From contig NZ_CP014646.1 of assembly GCF_001051995.2 (NCBI RefSeq), forward strand, positions 1,364,001-1,428,000: a stretch of 64,000 nt of DNA. Direction: 5' to 3'. Under the pieces are notes generated by a model, which did not search any database, was not told the DNA's origin, and was given only the letters and a program-made list of their open reading frames with translations. Shown piece by piece: positions 39,071 through 47,197 of this stretch (the stretch's first letter is position 1; each line of letters opens with the position of its first letter). A program made the translations under genes and the position numbers. The DNA comes from Thauera humireducens (GTDB lineage: Bacteria > Pseudomonadota > Gammaproteobacteria > Burkholderiales > Rhodocyclaceae).

Positions 39071-40872
39071 AAATCCATCACATTGCCGTCCAGAACTTTC
39101 TGGGCGCGCGAACCATAGACCTTCCCCTCACGCAGCCCGTGACGCTCTTGTCCGGGATGAACGGCACCGGCAAGTCGTCGCTGCGGGACGCGATCAGCTT
39201 TGCGCTCACCGCCGACCTGTGCCGCATCTCGAAGAAGGGCGAAGCCGCGGCGCTCATCAGCGAAGGGGCGACGAGCGCTCGGGTGTTCGTGCAGACCGAC
39301 GAGCGCGACTTCGAAGTCACCATCTCCAAGGCCGGGAAGATCACCGACGGCGCCGCCGGCACCGAGCCGCACGCAGCCCTCCCCTTCGTCCTCGACCCGT
39401 CTCGGCTTGCACGTCTGACCGACACCGAGCGCCGCGGCTTCCTGTTCGGCCTGCTGGGCATCGAGACGAGCCACAAGGCCATCGGCGAGCGCCTGACGCG
39501 CAAAGGCCTGGACGAGCAGAAGATCGCCGCCGTGCTGCCGGTGCTGCGCGCTGGCTTCGCTGCAGGCGAGAAGCACGCCAAGGAACTGGCGTCTCAGGCC
39601 CGCGGCGCCTGGAAGGCCGTGACCGGCGAAGCCTACGGCGACAAGAAGGCCGAAGGCTGGCAGCCGGCCGCGGTTGATGTAGCCGGCGACCCGGCGAAGA
39701 AGGCCGAGCATGCCCGCGCCCAAGTTGGGGAGTGCGAGGTGCTGATCGCCAGCCTGCAGCAGCAGATCGGCGCAGCGCGGGCCGCCCGCCAAGCATTCGA
39801 GGCCGAGGCGATCCGCCGTGAACGGCTGCGCGATCAGGCCAAGATGGCCGATCGCATCCGCGACCGGCTCAAGACCGCCGAGGAGAACGTCGAAGCCTGC
39901 CGCGCGCAGCTCGCGGCGGCCGGCGGTGGCGAAGACCCGCGCGCACCCGGCTCGTACCTGCTGCGTGGGCTGGCGAGCGTAACCGCGGAGTTCGTGGCAG
40001 TTGCTGATGACGTTGACCCCGAACTCACCAACCGCGCAAACGCCCACCTCGCCGAGTACCGCAAGCTCCACGGTGACCCGAACACGGAGCCCGGCGACCC
40101 GGCCCGCGCCGACGAGATCCGCCGAGGCCTACAGACGGCCGAGTCCGGCGCCGCCAACGCCCGCCGAGACCTGGCCGCCGCAGAGGCTGCAGCCGCCGAA
40201 CTCTCCGAGCTCGAGAAGACCCCGCTCGAAGCGCGGGCCAGCGTCGGCGACATCGAGGAGCAGCTGCGCGCACTCACCACCAAGCGCGACGAGTGGCGCG
40301 CAGATGAGCGCAAGTACCGTGAGGCAGCCGGAGACGCCGAGCGCCGCGCCCAGCAGATCGAAGACGCCGCCCGCCACCACGCCGACGTGCAGCAGTGGTT
40401 GGCCATCGCAGACGCCCTATCGCCCGACGGCATCCAGGCCGAGATGATCGCCGAAGCGCTGGACCCGCTGAACGCAACGCTGGCCGAACATGCAGCACTC
40501 GCGCAGTGGCAGCCACCGCGCATCGGTCCCGACATGCTCATCACGGTTGGGGGGCGGGCCTACAGCCTGTGCTCTGAAAGCGAGCGCTGGCGTGCCGATG
40601 CGCTGATCGCGCTCACGATTGCGCAGCTCTCAGGCCTGCGGTTCGTCGTGCTGGATCGGCTGGACGTGCTGGACGCCACCGGCCGCGAGGACGCGCTGTT
40701 CTGGCTCTCTGACCTGGCTGAAGCCGGACAGATCGGCACCGCCATCGTGCTGGCGACGCTCAAGAGCGCCCCGGCGGCCGCCGCACTGCCGGCGCATATC
40801 GCAAGTCACTGGATCGAGCGCGGCACCCTGATTGCCACCCACACCAACCAGCAAGCCCTGGAGGCAGCATGA
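39067..40872 (+). CDS. SbcC/RecF-like ABC ATPase
   Basis: 601 residues. Walker A GMNGTGKSS at 30-38. A long coiled-coil middle (about 200-440, with LKTAEENVEACRAQLAAAGG and RKYREAAGDAERRAQQIEDA) lacks an obvious zinc hook CxxC. Near 500-515 SESERWRADALI resembles a signature motif, and about 524-537 FVVLDRLDVLDA is Walker B with Arg where Glu is usual. The fold is SMC/SbcC type. No Mre11/SbcD phosphoesterase is next to it; the following gene is a DEDDh exonuclease. ATGA overlaps at both ends suggest a joint complex. Confidence 0.85.
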   Translation: MKIHHIAVQNFLGARTIDLPLTQPVTLLSGMNGTGKSSLRDAISFALTADLCRISKKGEAAALISEGATSARVFVQTDERDFEVTISKAGKITDGAAGTEPHAALPFVLDPSRLARLTDTERRGFLFGLLGIETSHKAIGERLTRKGLDEQKIAAVLPVLRAGFAAGEKHAKELASQARGAWKAVTGEAYGDKKAEGWQPAAVDVAGDPAKKAEHARAQVGECEVLIASLQQQIGAARAARQAFEAEAIRRERLRDQAKMADRIRDRLKTAEENVEACRAQLAAAGGGEDPRAPGSYLLRGLASVTAEFVAVADDVDPELTNRANAHLAEYRKLHGDPNTEPGDPARADEIRRGLQTAESGAANARRDLAAAEAAAAELSELEKTPLEARASVGDIEEQLRALTTKRDEWRADERKYREAAGDAERRAQQIEDAARHHADVQQWLAIADALSPDGIQAEMIAEALDPLNATLAEHAALAQWQPPRIGPDMLITVGGRAYSLCSESERWRADALIALTIAQLSGLRFVVLDRLDVLDATGREDALFWLSDLAEAGQIGTAIVLATLKSAPAAAALPAHIASHWIERGTLIATHTNQQALEAA

Positions 40873-41474
40873 AGCCCATCCTGTTCTACGATTCGGAGAC
40901 GCAATCGCTTCCGTTGTGGAATCAACCCAGCGATCACCCCGACCAGCCCCACATCGTCCAACTCGCTGCCCTTCTGGTCGATCCCGGCACGCGCGAGACC
41001 ATCGCCAGCATGGACGTGATCGTTCGCCCCGATGGCTGGACGATTCCCGCCGATGTCGCGGCGGTGCACGGCATCACGACCGAGCGCGCAATCACCGTCG
41101 GCGTGTCCGAGAGCATTGCGCTCGGGCTCTTCATGGACCTGTGGCACGCCGCCGATTTTCGTGTCGGGCACAACGAGAGCTTCGACGCCAGAATCATCCG
41201 CATCGCCCAACACCGCTTCGAATGTGGCGAACTCGACGTGTGGAAGGAAGGCCGCGCGGAGTGCACCGCCCGGTTGGCAACGCCCATCTGTGCCCTGCCT
41301 CCGACCGAGAAAATGAAGGCCGCCAAGCGCTTCCACCACAAGACGCCGAACCTGAGCGAGGCCTACCGTCACCTCACCGGCCGCGAGTTGGAGAACGCAC
41401 ACAGCGCAATGGCTGACGTGCTCGCCTGCAGGGACGTATATTTCAACATCATCGACATGAAGGAAGCAGCATGA
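40869..41474 (+). CDS. DEDDh 3'-5' exonuclease (DnaQ-like)
   Basis: 201 residues. ExoI DxE is FYDSETQ with D8 and E10; ExoII GHNESFDARI at about 99-108; ExoIII HSAMADVLACRDVYF, with His about 178 and Asp 183. All four acidic residues and the His are present, so it should be active. It overlaps both the ATPase gene and the HTH gene by ATGA. Likely role: trimming DNA ends in the phage recombination module. Not a polymerase proofreading subunit in this context. Confidence 0.88.
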   Translation: MKPILFYDSETQSLPLWNQPSDHPDQPHIVQLAALLVDPGTRETIASMDVIVRPDGWTIPADVAAVHGITTERAITVGVSESIALGLFMDLWHAADFRVGHNESFDARIIRIAQHRFECGELDVWKEGRAECTARLATPICALPPTEKMKAAKRFHHKTPNLSEAYRHLTGRELENAHSAMADVLACRDVYFNIIDMKEAA

Positions 41475-41698
41475 AGGCCCCCAACTACACCGGCGAGGAA
41501 GTGCTCGCGATCCGCAAGAAGCTTCATATGAACCAGATGGAGTTCTGGGGGCCCCTCGGCATCACGCAGAGCGGCGGCAGCCGCTACGAGTCGGGGCGCA
41601 ACATCCCGCGCCCTGTGCAGCGCCTACTGGCGATCGCCTATGGCACCGAGAAGCAGTCCGCCGCGGCTGTCGAAGCCCTGCGCAAACGCGACGCCTGA
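41471..41698 (+). CDS. XRE-family HTH protein, 75 aa
   Basis: 75 residues. VLAIRKKLHMNQMEFWGPLGITQSGGSRYESGRNIPRPVQRLLAIAY (read in parts) is a helix-turn-helix with QMEFWGPLGITQSGGSRYE as the recognition part. It closes the overlap chain rdgC-ATPase-exonuclease-HTH. It probably regulates early genes. Confidence 0.75.
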   Translation: MKAPNYTGEEVLAIRKKLHMNQMEFWGPLGITQSGGSRYESGRNIPRPVQRLLAIAYGTEKQSAAAVEALRKRDA

Positions 41699-41721
41699 TC
41701 AGCCCCCACCCTGCACCACCG

Positions 41722-41750
41722 AGCCCCGCCATCGAGCGGGGCTTTTCTTT
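41722..41750 (+). terminator. Rho-independent terminator
   Basis: AGCCCCGC/GCGGGGCT and TTTTCTTT; 13 nt before the next ATG. Confidence 0.9.
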
Positions 41751-41762
41751 GAGGAAACGAAG

Positions 41763-42197
41763 ATGCAGACCTACATCGGGACCAAGATCATCCGCGCTCT
41801 GCCGATGACCAGGCAGGAATACAACGACTACCGCGGCTGGCAGCTACCGGCCGATGAGAACGGCGACGACGAGGGCTATCTGGTCGAGTACGTCGACGGA
41901 GGCAAGGCCAACGACCAGCGGCACGCCGGCTATATCAGTTGGAGTCCGAAAGATGTGTTCGAGCGCTCTTACCGGCCGATGCAAGGCCATGGCTTGCCGC
42001 CGCACCAGCAGCGCGTCGCTGAGGAGAAATACGAACTTAACGAGAAGCTCGGCAAGCTGCTGGCCTTCTTTCAAACCGAGATTTTTTCATCCCTGCCGGA
42101 AGCCGAGCGTTCGCGCCTGCGCAATCAAGCGCGCTTCATGGATGGGTATTCCGCCGTGCTGCAAGAGCGCATCGTGGCGTTCGGAGAACAGCAATGA
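41763..42197 (+). CDS. crAss001_48-type phage protein
   Basis: 144 residues from ATG 41763. YIGTKIIRALPMTRQEYNDY is typical of small early phage proteins; about 80-135 has LPPHQQRVAEEKYELNEKLGKLLAFFQ (in parts), the crAss001_48-related helical domain, then AERSRLRNQARFMDGYSAVL. Unknown function. ATGA overlap with the Gp49-type gene. Confidence 0.75.
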   Translation: MQTYIGTKIIRALPMTRQEYNDYRGWQLPADENGDDEGYLVEYVDGGKANDQRHAGYISWSPKDVFERSYRPMQGHGLPPHQQRVAEEKYELNEKLGKLLAFFQTEIFSSLPEAERSRLRNQARFMDGYSAVLQERIVAFGEQQ

Positions 42198-42646
42198 ACG
42201 ACCAAGATCTCGAGCAGGCCATTCAATCCAAGGGCCTGACTGCGCCGCGCATCACCCTGGCGGACATCGACGCGCTGATGAGCCGCATCGTCTACACGTT
42301 CGACGTGCGCCCGAACGGCTCGACCACGACGCTGGCGCATGCCTTCCTTGACGGGAAGTTCTACCTCGCCACCGGTGTGTCGTCCTGCGTGTCTGTCGAG
42401 AACTTCGACGCCGAGCTGGGCAAGGACATGGCCATGGGCAGCGCGAAGGCCGCGGCGGAGGACAAGCTGTGGGAGCTGGAAGGCTACGCGCTGTGGAAGC
42501 GGATGGCGGAGCCGTCTATCCAGCTCACCCCTTTCGAGGTGCAGTCCGGCCTTGATCGCGTCCGTTTCGCCGAGGGGCTGATCCGTCAGCTACCCGCCGA
42601 CCATGATGGGCGCAATACGTGGCTGCTGAACTACGGCCAGAAGTAA
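42194..42646 (+). CDS. N4 Gp49/Sf6 Gp66-family protein, copy B
   Basis: 150 residues starting NDQDLEQAIQSKGLTAPRIT, the same N-terminal block as the gene at 22192. The middle (FDVRPNGSTTTLAHAFLDGK) is not shared, and the C-terminus carries AKAAAEDKLWELEGYALWKRM. Early-arm copy of a family usually present once; unknown function. Confidence 0.8.
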   Translation: MNDQDLEQAIQSKGLTAPRITLADIDALMSRIVYTFDVRPNGSTTTLAHAFLDGKFYLATGVSSCVSVENFDAELGKDMAMGSAKAAAEDKLWELEGYALWKRMAEPSIQLTPFEVQSGLDRVRFAEGLIRQLPADHDGRNTWLLNYGQK

Positions 42647-42658
42647 GAGAAACCACCA

Positions 42659-42681
42659 AGCCCGCCGAGTGCGGGCTTTTT
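42659..42681 (+). terminator. Rho-independent terminator
   Basis: AGCCCGC/GCGGGCT, then TTTTT; 15 nt before the next ATG. Confidence 0.9.
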
Positions 42682-42695
42682 CATGGACGAACGAA

Positions 42696-43691
42696 ATGAA
42701 CGCACGCGAACACCTCACCGTCGAGCAGGCGCTCGACGCCGCCCCTGGAATGCTCACTGCTGAAGAGATCGAGCAGGCAACCGGCCTCGATGAGAAGGCA
42801 GTGCGCGCCGAATTGAGGCGAATCGCAGGGCTCGGCAACCTAGAGCATGTACCGGGCCGCGGGCGTGGGATCAAGTCGCGCTATGGCCTGATCGCACGAC
42901 TGGGAACTGGAGTACTTGGATCCGCGCCGTCGCAATCAGCGGAAATTCCCCTAGTTGAGCAGAATCATGGGGTTGCTGCGGATGAGCCCGGTGCTCTCGC
43001 TGTGATCGCCGACATCCGCGCTGCGGTCGGCGACAAGACCGGGAAGATCATGCTGGGCGAACTTGCCGCGCACATCGGCAAGATCTACGAACTCGGCGAA
43101 GCTCATCGAGAGGCTTGCATGAGCTGGGAGCGGGCAATGATGGCCGCCATCGGCGCCGACGGCATCGGCGACGTCGTCGAGGCGATCGGGCAGCTGGAAG
43201 CCAGCAATCGCATCCGCGGCGAGAACTGCGACACCCTCCGCCAGCAGATCCTCGAGCGCGACAGCGCCATGGAGATCATGGATGCGCAGATCACTGCTGC
43301 CAGCGAGACGCTTGCGCCGTGCGTGCTCGGTGACGTCGACACCTCTGACATGGGCCTGCAGGAGATCGCCGAAGCCGTTGCCGTTGCGATGGCCGATACA
43401 GCCGCAAAGCTCGGTCGAGCGATCAGTGATAACGAGGCACTGCGCACGCAGCTGTCCGAGGCCTACGCCGAGCGCGACGAAATCAGGCTGCGTAACGATA
43501 GCCCGCCGGCAGATCAACCAGTCGGCTACCTGGTGCGCGCCGCGAAGCGCAAGCCCCGCACGCTGCAGGCCGAAGACAAAGCCCGCGAAGCCGCGCTCGG
43601 AGCGATCCGTGCCGGCGCACCGCGCGCGGAGGTCTTCGCGCTTGTGCCGGTCGGGCAAGCGAAGCGTGGTGCGGAGTGGAAGGAGGCGTGA
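42696..43691 (+). CDS. Phage HTH/coiled-coil protein, 331 aa
   Basis: 331 residues from ATG 42696. Residues 18-65 are a winged helix: MLTAEEIEQATGLDEKAVRA, ELRRIAGLGNLEHVPGRG, KSRYGL. The rest is helical with several coiled coils (LGELAAHIGKIYELGEAHRE, ISDNEALRTQLSEAYAERDE). The design is like DUF1627-type phage regulators. It follows a terminator and is coupled (TGATG) to the next gene. Confidence 0.7.
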   Translation: MNAREHLTVEQALDAAPGMLTAEEIEQATGLDEKAVRAELRRIAGLGNLEHVPGRGRGIKSRYGLIARLGTGVLGSAPSQSAEIPLVEQNHGVAADEPGALAVIADIRAAVGDKTGKIMLGELAAHIGKIYELGEAHREACMSWERAMMAAIGADGIGDVVEAIGQLEASNRIRGENCDTLRQQILERDSAMEIMDAQITAASETLAPCVLGDVDTSDMGLQEIAEAVAVAMADTAAKLGRAISDNEALRTQLSEAYAERDEIRLRNDSPPADQPVGYLVRAAKRKPRTLQAEDKAREAALGAIRAGAPRAEVFALVPVGQAKRGAEWKEA

Positions 43692-44449
43692 TGCAGATCG
43701 GCACCCCACACCGCAGCGCCATCGAGACCCGCGGCCTGCGCCCAATTGGCGAGTTGGCTCGCAACCGCCCCCACGGCGACCGCCTGCGCTACATGGCTGG
43801 CTGCCGTTGCCCGGCCTGTCGCGGCGCCAACACCGCGTACGAGCGCATGCGGGCCCGGGCACGAAAGGCCGGCGAAGCCAACCCCATCGTGCCGGCCGAT
43901 GCCGCCCGCGCTCACATCCAAGCGCTGGCCGCGGCGGGCGTGGGCCGCCGCACGCTCTCGATCGCCACCGACATCACCGAGGCCACGCTGTGGGCCATCA
44001 AGCGCGGCGAGCGCGCCAACCTGCGGCGGGCCACCGAGAAGAAGATCCTCGCCATGCGCGCCGATCTGCTGGCCGACGGCGCCTTGGTGGATGCCGCGCC
44101 CACCTGGGCGCTCATCGATGCGCTGCTCAAGGCAGGCTTCACGAAACTGGCGATCGCCCGCGGGCTGGGCCAGCAAGGGGGAGGCCTGCAATTGAGGCGC
44201 ACGCGGGTCACCGTCCGCAACGCCGAAAAGGTGCGCCGCCTGCACGACAAGCTGATGGCCGACGCCGAACGCCTGGTCGACGCCACACCGTCCGCCGTCC
44301 TGCTGCAAGAACTGCTCGACGAGGGCTACCTTCCCCAGCGCCTGAAGCGCGAAATCGACGGACTGCCCGAATCTATGAGCTTGCCCAAGAAGATCAGCGC
44401 CGGCCTGGCCAACCAGATCGCCGAGGCGCATAGGAGGCTCACGCAATGA
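43691..44449 (+). CDS. Phage protein with HGxRLRYxxGCRCxxCR motif
   Basis: 252 residues from ATG 43691. Residues 26-52 have RPHGDRLRYMAGCRCPACRG then ANTAYERM, a Cys-pair motif frequent in phage and actinobacterial small proteins. The remainder is three helical, HTH-like repeats (GVGRRTLSIATDITEATLWA; GFTKLAIARGLGQQG; GYLPQRLKREIDGLP). Probably DNA-binding; role unknown. Confidence 0.7.
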   Translation: MQIGTPHRSAIETRGLRPIGELARNRPHGDRLRYMAGCRCPACRGANTAYERMRARARKAGEANPIVPADAARAHIQALAAAGVGRRTLSIATDITEATLWAIKRGERANLRRATEKKILAMRADLLADGALVDAAPTWALIDALLKAGFTKLAIARGLGQQGGGLQLRRTRVTVRNAEKVRRLHDKLMADAERLVDATPSAVLLQELLDEGYLPQRLKREIDGLPESMSLPKKISAGLANQIAEAHRRLTQ

Positions 44450-44970
44450 ACGAGCACCCCGTTTCACTCTCACGCGCAGACCGCCGCAAGTTCGAGAAGG
44501 CAATGCGGCGAGCGCCGCGGGCTACCCGGCAGAAGCCCACGCGCGCAGATCTTCCGCTGCGCCTGATCCCATGGAACATCCACGGCGTATGGGCGCCGCT
44601 CGACGCCATCCTAGCCAGACTCGATAGAGACGGCACAGCAGAGTACTCCGGCAGCGAGCCCGTCCTCTACGACCCCGGCACGAACGACTGGCACAACAGC
44701 GCCCAGGCCGTCCGCGGCATTGCTGATTTCCATGAGGTCGCAGCGCTGCGCAAGGGATGGACCATCAACACCGAGCCGATCACCCGCTTTGCGCGGCTGC
44801 TGGAGTCGGACGACGAGATTGCTCAGCAAGACATCGACGATGTACGCGCATGCGCCGACGTGCTGCGCCGCCTTTCCGGCAGCCTGACGCTGCGCGAGGC
44901 CAAGGCATACCTGAACGAGACGTGCATCAGGATCGAGGTCGAGAAGGCTGGGATGACTGGAGAGAAATGA
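44446..44970 (+). CDS. Phage hypothetical protein, 174 aa
   Basis: 174 residues, ATGA overlap at both ends. The basic N-terminus (RADRRKFEKAMRRAPRATRQ) is followed by LPLRLIPWNIHGVWAPLDAI and LTLREAKAYLNETCIRIE. No known fold is recognised, though similar proteins occur in prophages of Betaproteobacteria. Possibly a small accessory protein of the preceding HTH protein. Confidence 0.6.
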   Translation: MNEHPVSLSRADRRKFEKAMRRAPRATRQKPTRADLPLRLIPWNIHGVWAPLDAILARLDRDGTAEYSGSEPVLYDPGTNDWHNSAQAVRGIADFHEVAALRKGWTINTEPITRFARLLESDDEIAQQDIDDVRACADVLRRLSGSLTLREAKAYLNETCIRIEVEKAGMTGEK

Positions 44971-45878
44971 TGATCGAACACGAAGACCAAACGCCTTGCG
45001 CGTCGCGCGTCGAGACCCTGATCAGCAAGGTAATGGCCGAGCACCCGAGCAAGACACAGGCCGCCCAGCACGACTACTTCGAAGCGGTGCACCAGCAGCT
45101 TGCGCCGCTTGCACGGGAGCTTGAGCTCGAGAACGAAGTCCTGCGCGCTGAACTTGTCGCAGCGAAAGCTGCTGGGGAGTACCACGCAAACCAAACCTGC
45201 GAGGTCACTAAAGCGTATCAGTCTGAACTCGATGCGCTGAAGGGGAAGGAGCCCCTGTTCTGGGTTCGCCTGTGCGGCGATGGCACATATGAAGGACCAA
45301 TCCACAACGCGCACATCGAGCCTGTACGAAAGCGGTCAGGCGCATGGATTCCGCTGGTGATGATCGACAGTGTCATTCCGCCTGCGCCGGAAGGCGCCCT
45401 GCCAGATCGCGATCAAAGCAAGCCCGCCGAGCAGCATGGGCTGTTCCGCAAGTTCGTTGTCAGCCGTACCGATGGCAGCGATGCGCCGGGCGGGAAGCAC
45501 CACGGATGCCGCTATTTCGTGCTCGACGTGGATCACGACCAGCACGCGAGCGCAGCGCTGTCCGCATACGCGACGGCCCGTGAAGCGACTCACCCAGCCC
45601 TGGCAAAAGACCTGCGGGAGAAGTGGGGCGCGCCCCTTCCCGTCGCACAGCCAACGCCGAGCGTGCCGGATGAAGCGCGTGAGTGGGTTATGGCCGCAAT
45701 CGCTCAAGCCCTGGGTAACGCATACGACTGCACGCGGGTGTGGGAGGCGTGGAGCTACGGAACGATGGATGAAGACGACTTCTCTCTGATCGCTGAAGAC
45801 AGTGATCGCCTCAGAGAGATCGCGGACGCCGCCATTATGGCCATGGGCGCCTCTGCGCCGAAGCCGGATGCCGCATAG
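44967..45878 (+). CDS. Phage accessory protein with KFxVxRTDG/HHGCxYFVLD block
   Basis: 303 residues. Helical N-terminus (about 1-90), then LFWVRLCGDGTYEGPIHNAH (about 97-116). About 150-215 has LFRKFVVSRTDGSDAPGGKH, HGCRYFVLDVDHDQHASAAL and ATHPALAKDLREKWG, a module found in many phage proteins of unknown function. The acidic C-terminus has AIAQALGNAYDCTRVWEAWS. It may be a composite of two small phage families. No enzyme motif visible. Confidence 0.65.
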   Translation: MMIEHEDQTPCASRVETLISKVMAEHPSKTQAAQHDYFEAVHQQLAPLARELELENEVLRAELVAAKAAGEYHANQTCEVTKAYQSELDALKGKEPLFWVRLCGDGTYEGPIHNAHIEPVRKRSGAWIPLVMIDSVIPPAPEGALPDRDQSKPAEQHGLFRKFVVSRTDGSDAPGGKHHGCRYFVLDVDHDQHASAALSAYATAREATHPALAKDLREKWGAPLPVAQPTPSVPDEAREWVMAAIAQALGNAYDCTRVWEAWSYGTMDEDDFSLIAEDSDRLREIADAAIMAMGASAPKPDAA

Positions 45879-45906
45879 CGCGAATCCGAGCAGTGGAGAA
45901 AGATCA

Positions 45907-46134
45907 ATGAGTTGCGACTACTGCACTGATCCTGACGGCGTGCCGTGCTTCCCCGTCTATGGCGTTGGCCCCCACATCCACGAGGGCCGAGACGGCAACC
46001 CGCTACTGGGCCGGACGATCCCGCTGCCGCCCGACGAGTGGCCCGACAACTACCGCGAGAGCAAGGACGATCCGGGCCATGGCGTTTGGTGGTGCCCGCA
46101 CTGCGGAGAGGGGAAGCCGGAGGAAAATCCATGA
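45907..46134 (+). CDS. Small zinc-binding protein, 75 aa
   Basis: 75 residues from ATG 45907. CDYC at 3-6 and CPHC near 63-66 form a zinc ribbon around a Pro-rich loop (RTIPLPPDEWPDNYRES). Coupled by ATGA to the next zinc-ribbon gene. Unknown function. Confidence 0.65.
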   Translation: MSCDYCTDPDGVPCFPVYGVGPHIHEGRDGNPLLGRTIPLPPDEWPDNYRESKDDPGHGVWWCPHCGEGKPEENP

Positions 46135-46343
46135 ACAAGACAATCGGAACCTGCTCAATCTGCGGCGGGCGTGTGACCGTGCCGCATATCTGGGGTGGGG
46201 TTACGCCGCCGACTCCGACCTGCGAGTCGTGCGGCGCGAGGGCAGCATCGCATGGGCCTGTGATCCCGATGCAACGGCCCGCGAACACCGGGTCAGTGCG
46301 CGTGACGATCGCAGCATCCGCCAAGACAGAGACCAACCCATGA
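46131..46343 (+). CDS. Small zinc-ribbon protein, 70 aa
   Basis: 70 residues. CSICGGRV at about 8-15 and CESCGARA at about 31-38 give a clean CxxCG pair. The tail is disordered. Overlap ATGA upstream and with the following membrane micro-gene. Confidence 0.65.
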   Translation: MNKTIGTCSICGGRVTVPHIWGGVTPPTPTCESCGARAASHGPVIPMQRPANTGSVRVTIAASAKTETNP

Positions 46344-46468
46344 CCGCATTCGGCCTCATCGTTGCCGCCCTGATCATTGGGCACGACATCAGAAAGGGGC
46401 TCGAGCGAGTTGCCGATGCAATCGTGAGCCACCGCACACGTAACAGGAAGCACCAACCGCCGGCATGA
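46340..46468 (+). CDS. Tiny membrane protein, 42 aa
   Basis: 42 residues with one short hydrophobic span (AFGLIVAALIIG) and a basic tail (SHRTRNRKHQPP). Its stop codon lies inside the following terminator stem. ATGA overlap with the zinc-ribbon gene supports translation. Confidence 0.5.
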   Translation: MTAFGLIVAALIIGHDIRKGLERVADAIVSHRTRNRKHQPPA

Positions 46469-46481
46469 CCGGCGGTTTTTA
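46455..46481 (+). terminator. Rho-independent terminator
   Basis: AACCGCCGG/CCGGCGGTT (46455-46463, 46469-46477) and TTTTT; 15 nt before the excisionase GTG. Confidence 0.9.
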
Positions 46482-46496
46482 TTTCAGGAGACCACA

Positions 46497-46778
46497 GTGA
46501 CCATCGCCATTGAGCAACACGCCGCCATGCTTCAACCCGTCACCCTCAGCGCGCACACCGAAAACCGCCTTCTGTTCTGGTCTTCGCCTGAAGATGCGCT
46601 TTTCCCTGCCGATGTCGCCGCCCACGTGCTTGACGTCGATTACTCCACCCTCGCCCGCTGGCGCTGCACCGAACAAGGGCCGAAGTTCTGCAAGCGGGGC
46701 AACAAGATCTATTACCGCAAGCGGGACCTGGTGGACTGGATGCAGAGCAAGCCCCAGGCCGGGGCATCACCGCAATGA
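46497..46778 (+). CDS. xis: Excisionase / AlpA-like HTH protein
   Basis: 93 residues from GTG 46497 (AGGAG upstream). About 38-85 is a MerR-like winged helix: LFPADVAAHVLDVDYSTLAR, WRCTEQGPKFCKRGNKIYYR, KRDLVDWM, the HTH_17/AlpA pattern of phage excisionases. It lies between the early operon and the integrase, as expected for a directionality factor. Assignment as Xis is inference from fold and position. Confidence 0.75.
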   Translation: MTIAIEQHAAMLQPVTLSAHTENRLLFWSSPEDALFPADVAAHVLDVDYSTLARWRCTEQGPKFCKRGNKIYYRKRDLVDWMQSKPQAGASPQ

Positions 46779-46836
46779 CAAAAGCACATACAGCGTGGCA
46801 CAGTACCCGCTTCGCAACCCCCGAAGGAAGAGCATC

Positions 46837-47187
46837 ATGAAGCGCATCATCACCGGCCTAGCCCTGTCTATAGCCCTCGTCGGCCCGGCGGCTGCCGCTT
46901 GCGTCGGCTCTGGCAGTCTGCGCACATGCATGGACGACAGCGGCAACACCTACACCGTGCAGCGCCTGGGCAACACCACCTACGTCGACGGCAGCAACCC
47001 CAACGGCTCGCGCTGGAGCCAGGAAAGCACCACTATCGGCAACACCACCTTCCACAACGGCACCGCAGCCGATGGGGGCAGCTGGAACGGCACCACCACC
47101 CGCATCGGCAACACGGTGATCAACAGCGGCACCGACTCGGACGGCAACCCGTACTCGTCGTCGTGCTACGGGCGCTTCTGCGATTGA
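46837..47187 (+). CDS. Secreted Gly/Asn/Thr-rich repeat protein
   Basis: 116 residues. Signal peptide KRIITGLALSIALVGPAAAA with a likely cut after AAA (about residue 20). The mature part repeats a unit of about 20 residues with IGNTT(F/V)xNG, ending GNPYSSSCYGRFCD with two Cys that could pair. Similar proteins occur in prophages and plasmids. Because it sits at the attachment end near int, it could be a lysogenic conversion gene. Confidence 0.65.
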   Translation: MKRIITGLALSIALVGPAAAACVGSGSLRTCMDDSGNTYTVQRLGNTTYVDGSNPNGSRWSQESTTIGNTTFHNGTAADGGSWNGTTTRIGNTVINSGTDSDGNPYSSSCYGRFCD

Positions 47188-47197
47188 GGGGGAGGAG

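Noticed and set aside
39067..41474. A classic SbcCD pair
   Set aside because: The nuclease partner is DEDDh type and not Mre11/SbcD type, so the name would be wrong.
41630..41645. Operator-like GATCGCCTATG inside the HTH gene
   Set aside because: Only 10 of 14 bases match and it encodes a conserved-looking helix; chance match.
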